Source: QZKY01 sp942492925
GTDB lineage: Bacteria > Pseudomonadota > Gammaproteobacteria > Burkholderiales > Burkholderiaceae_D
Length of the DNA: 64,000 bases
NCBI GenBank assembly: GCA_942492925.1
Contig: OW818641.1
Span: forward strand, 1,736,001-1,800,000
Reading direction: 5' to 3'
In this document: positions 63,701 through 64,000 of the stretch, piece after piece
Layout: the number at the start of each line of letters is the position of its first letter
Numbering within the stretch: position 1 is the first letter of the stretch
The notes under the pieces: model-generated
What the model was told of the DNA's origin: nothing
Database searches by the model: none
What the model saw: the letters and a program-made list of their open reading frames with translations, nothing else
Program-made: the position numbers and the translations under genes

Positions 63701-64000
63701 ACACCCGAGCGCAGGATCGCGTCCAGGCAAATCAACATATCGTATGGAAGCAGAATCAGGGGCAGTAAGGCGAGTGCGATAGGGCGGAATGCTGATTTGC
63801 AGGTCAGTATCAGATGTACCAACCAATCTCGTTCTTTAGGCTTGCGGATAAGGGTAATGATGTTTCCCAGCAAAGTAGGCAAGAGCACTACCCCTGTGAC
63901 CAGCAGAGTCCAGCGCCAAGCCGATCCTGGATCAAATAACCAGGCACCTGCAAGCAATGCAAACAGCGCAGGAGAAACGAGGCTGCGGCGAAGATTGTCA
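57781..64000 (-). CDS. Cyclic beta-1,2-glucan synthase, partial (window cuts its N-terminal part)
   Basis: The open frame runs from 57781 to the window edge without a stop, about 2,070 codons. The edge portion has several membrane helices (around 63450-63950). The rest matches the NdvB/Cgs C-terminal region: a GT84-linked glycoamylase-like segment (FMAHHQGMSLLAFDHVLH), the carbohydrate-binding and GH94 phosphorylase domains. The catalytic Asp is in CGDWNDGMNLVG (about 58745-58780), with GYIKGYLPGVRENGGQYTHA nearby. The full enzyme is about 2,800 residues, so the GT84 part and first membrane helices lie outside. It makes cyclic osmoregulated periplasmic glucans. Confidence 0.92.
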   Translation of the reverse strand, partial: DNLRRSLVSPALFALLAGAWLFDPGSAWRWTLLVTGVVLLPTLLGNIITLIRKPKERDWLVHLILTCKSAFRPIALALLPLILLPYDMLICLDAILRSGVRMVFTRRGLLLWHIPSYATRNARRTLTDFFKEMWVAPVLAMLLTVALALEWGDSRSKELIFCGPILLLWLASPIVAWWISIPLVSREPALTVAQRVFLRTVARRTWRYFSEFVAPLDNWLPPDNFQTYPSSVIASRTSPTNIGMALLANQAAYDFGYISAGEFLQLTENTLATMEKLERYRGHFYNWYDTRTLQPLRPQYVSSVDSGNLAGSLLTLQSGLCELKNKPVLASCAFCGLQDTLQVLSEHVPLSPAPDLAKIIKFLQDTLRPLTTDGQPKALAAADIQLNEILKIGEALQASLPSDIDIDGELYCWTQAFNQQVRLLRVDLAFLVSDQKQTGNISTLAELAKVRTVDDDSATSTDATSSPPFTNAQERIQIIDELVERCRALAMMDFEFLYDTSSGLLSIGYDVGERRRDPACYDLLASEARLASFLLIAQGQIPQKHWFLLGRLLTSHGANVSLISWSGSMFEYLMPSLIMPSYENTLLDQTSKAVVLRQIEYGRQRSVPWGISESCYNATDAHQVYQYRAFGVPGLGFKRGLGDDLVIAPYASALALTVMPREACRNLQALAANGVLGDYGFYEAVDYTPSRVPRGKNSVIVRTFMAHHQGMSLLAFDHVLHNQPMQLRFMSSPLVRATELLLQERVPKKGATLHPHAAEVSTAARPPVVEPGSIMRVFTDPHTRIPEVHLLSNGRYHVMTSNAGGGYSRWRDLAVTRWREDGTADSWGTFIYLRDCETKRYWSNAHHPTRRNADHYEAVFVQGRAEYRRRDQSIETRTEMCVSPEDDVEIRRVTLTNQSARTRSIEVTSYAEVVLAPLNADLAHRVFSNLFVQTEILPDRQAILCQRRSRTPGESAPWMFHLVAAPGALSDEPSYETDRAKFIGRGRTVADPVVLDRNNDQLTLSNTDGSVLDPIVAIRRTITLLTDESATVQIISGVADTREAVLALLEKYCDRHFVERAFEMAWFQSQEVLRQLNATEADAQIYGRLATSVIYSNAVRRAKPTIIARNQLGQSRLWRFAISGDLPIVLIHIGDLNRIEFLKQVLQAHAYWRIKGLIADLVIVNEDFSGYRAALHDQIMGLINAGPEAQVFDKPGGVFVRRADEFSEEDRVLFQSVARIVLDDRSLTLAEHVERRQSGERVMDRLETLMHPEAEPSYPVSVPERIFSNGLGGFTPDGHEYVITLEPGQTTPAPWVNVIASPFIGTVVSESGGAYTWVENAHEFRLTTWYNDPVSDSSGEAIYIRDDESGAFWSPTPLPVHSRSGYVCRHGFGYSVFEHYEAGISSELYNYVAMDASVKFAVIKLRNHSGRSRKLSLTGYWELVLGEWRHGNMMHIITETDPQSGALFAHNAYGKECANRVVFAHVSSTSRSVSGSRAEFLGRNGSMASPAAMRRRRLSGNTGAGLDPCAAIQTYVELEDGQETEIVFVFGAARNKDEARQFIRQYGWPEGARQALETVWAYWNRTLGAVYVETPDKALDVLANGWLLYQTLSSRLWGRSGYYQSGGAYGFRDQLQDTMALIHATPWLAREQLIRCAERQFLQGDVQHWWHPPNGQGVRTHFSDDYLWLPYATCRYVMATGDTGVLDESIHFLEGRELSPGQEAYYDQPQRSTEAASLYEHCARAIKHGLRFGEHHLPLMGCGDWNDGMNLVGQDGKGESVWLAWFLYENLQQFSRLARQHDDETFAGICTTQASLLLGNIEANAWDGEWYRRAYFDDGTPLGSAENEECQIDSISQSWAVISGDGDPARARQAMLAVDKRLVRRDAQLIQLLAPPFDKSDLEPGYIKGYLPGVRENGGQYTHAAIWTSMAFAMMGDKERAWELFAMLNPVNHGSTPEDIARYKVEPYVMCADIYGTAPHTGRGGWTWYTGAAGWMYRLTVETLLGLQLEVDKLRIAPRIPLHWKSYKIHYRYRETFYHIIIKRLGEKSENVMSVTVDGVLRDVIIDEVGHTQGVIPLVDDRQEHHIEVVLD

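Overview
The window looks like chromosomal DNA of a betaproteobacterium, most likely Burkholderiales and possibly Oxalobacteraceae-like. The main reasons are the gene order dapC / dapD / pilU-like / dapE / prmB / ABC-F, the gloB / methyltransferase / rnhA block, and a homodimeric-type aceE-aceF-lpdA operon. This placement rests on remembered gene order and protein resemblance, not on a search. Nearly all of the DNA is ordinary coding sequence. I see no tRNA, rRNA, CRISPR array, complete insertion sequence or prophage.

Layout. 0.4-7.3 kb: lysine/diaminopimelate (DAP) synthesis by the succinylase route (dapC, dapD, dapE), with a pilus retraction ATPase inserted, and a DAP dehydrogenase (ddh), an alternative one-step route, on the opposite strand. 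6.3-18.8 kb: housekeeping and signalling genes (prmB, ABC-F, an SDR, a frameshifted PAS/GGDEF protein, rnhA, a frameshifted methyltransferase, gloB, bacteriohemerythrin, a Sel1-repeat protein, an MFS transporter). 18.8-26.2 kb: a TPR/O-GlcNAc-transferase-like protein, then a looser accessory stretch with a Rap1a/Tai-like protein, a candidate small RNA, a DMT transporter, a histidine phosphatase and a secretin remnant. 26.3-35.3 kb: the pyruvate dehydrogenase operon, a Cache-GGDEF cyclase and a disulfide-oxidoreductase-like flavoprotein. 35.4-43.7 kb: sulfur amino-acid metabolism (a trans-sulfuration enzyme, cysB, metY, cysK, ridA) plus ompW and gap. 43.8-45.2 kb: an Fe-Mo-cofactor-domain / DUF134 / His-Cys-rich metal-binding cluster. 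45.3-48.4 kb: hypotheticals and a metallophosphoesterase. 48.7-52.4 kb: an incomplete Rnf module (rnfC, rnfD, apbE and a small exported protein). 52.7-56.2 kb: a tightly coupled four-gene operon of a methyltransferase, a prenyl-diphosphate-synthase-like protein and an FtsX-type ABC transporter. 57.8-64.0 kb: the C-terminal two thirds of a cyclic beta-1,2-glucan synthase, cut by the window end.

The most striking signal is the leader of the trans-sulfuration gene at 35830. Two consecutive sequences there both carry the conserved core of the SAM-II riboswitch (stem P1, GAUUU, CUUGC, an A-rich joining segment, GCUAAAG). The first follows a good promoter by about ten bases. It is followed by an intrinsic terminator and a 9-bp competing pairing that would act as an antiterminator. 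The second sits just before the gene, next to a C-rich strand that can hide the Shine-Dalgarno sequence. I infer a double SAM gate, transcriptional then translational, on sulfur amino-acid synthesis.

Other items worth attention are the isoprenoid-synthase/ABC operon, the rnfCD-apbE module without rnfABGE, a promoter-to-terminator small transcription unit at about 23.0-23.2 kb, and three reading-frame breaks, two at single-base runs and one at a G-rich stretch. The breaks could be sequencing errors, recent mutations or, in one case, a slippery site.
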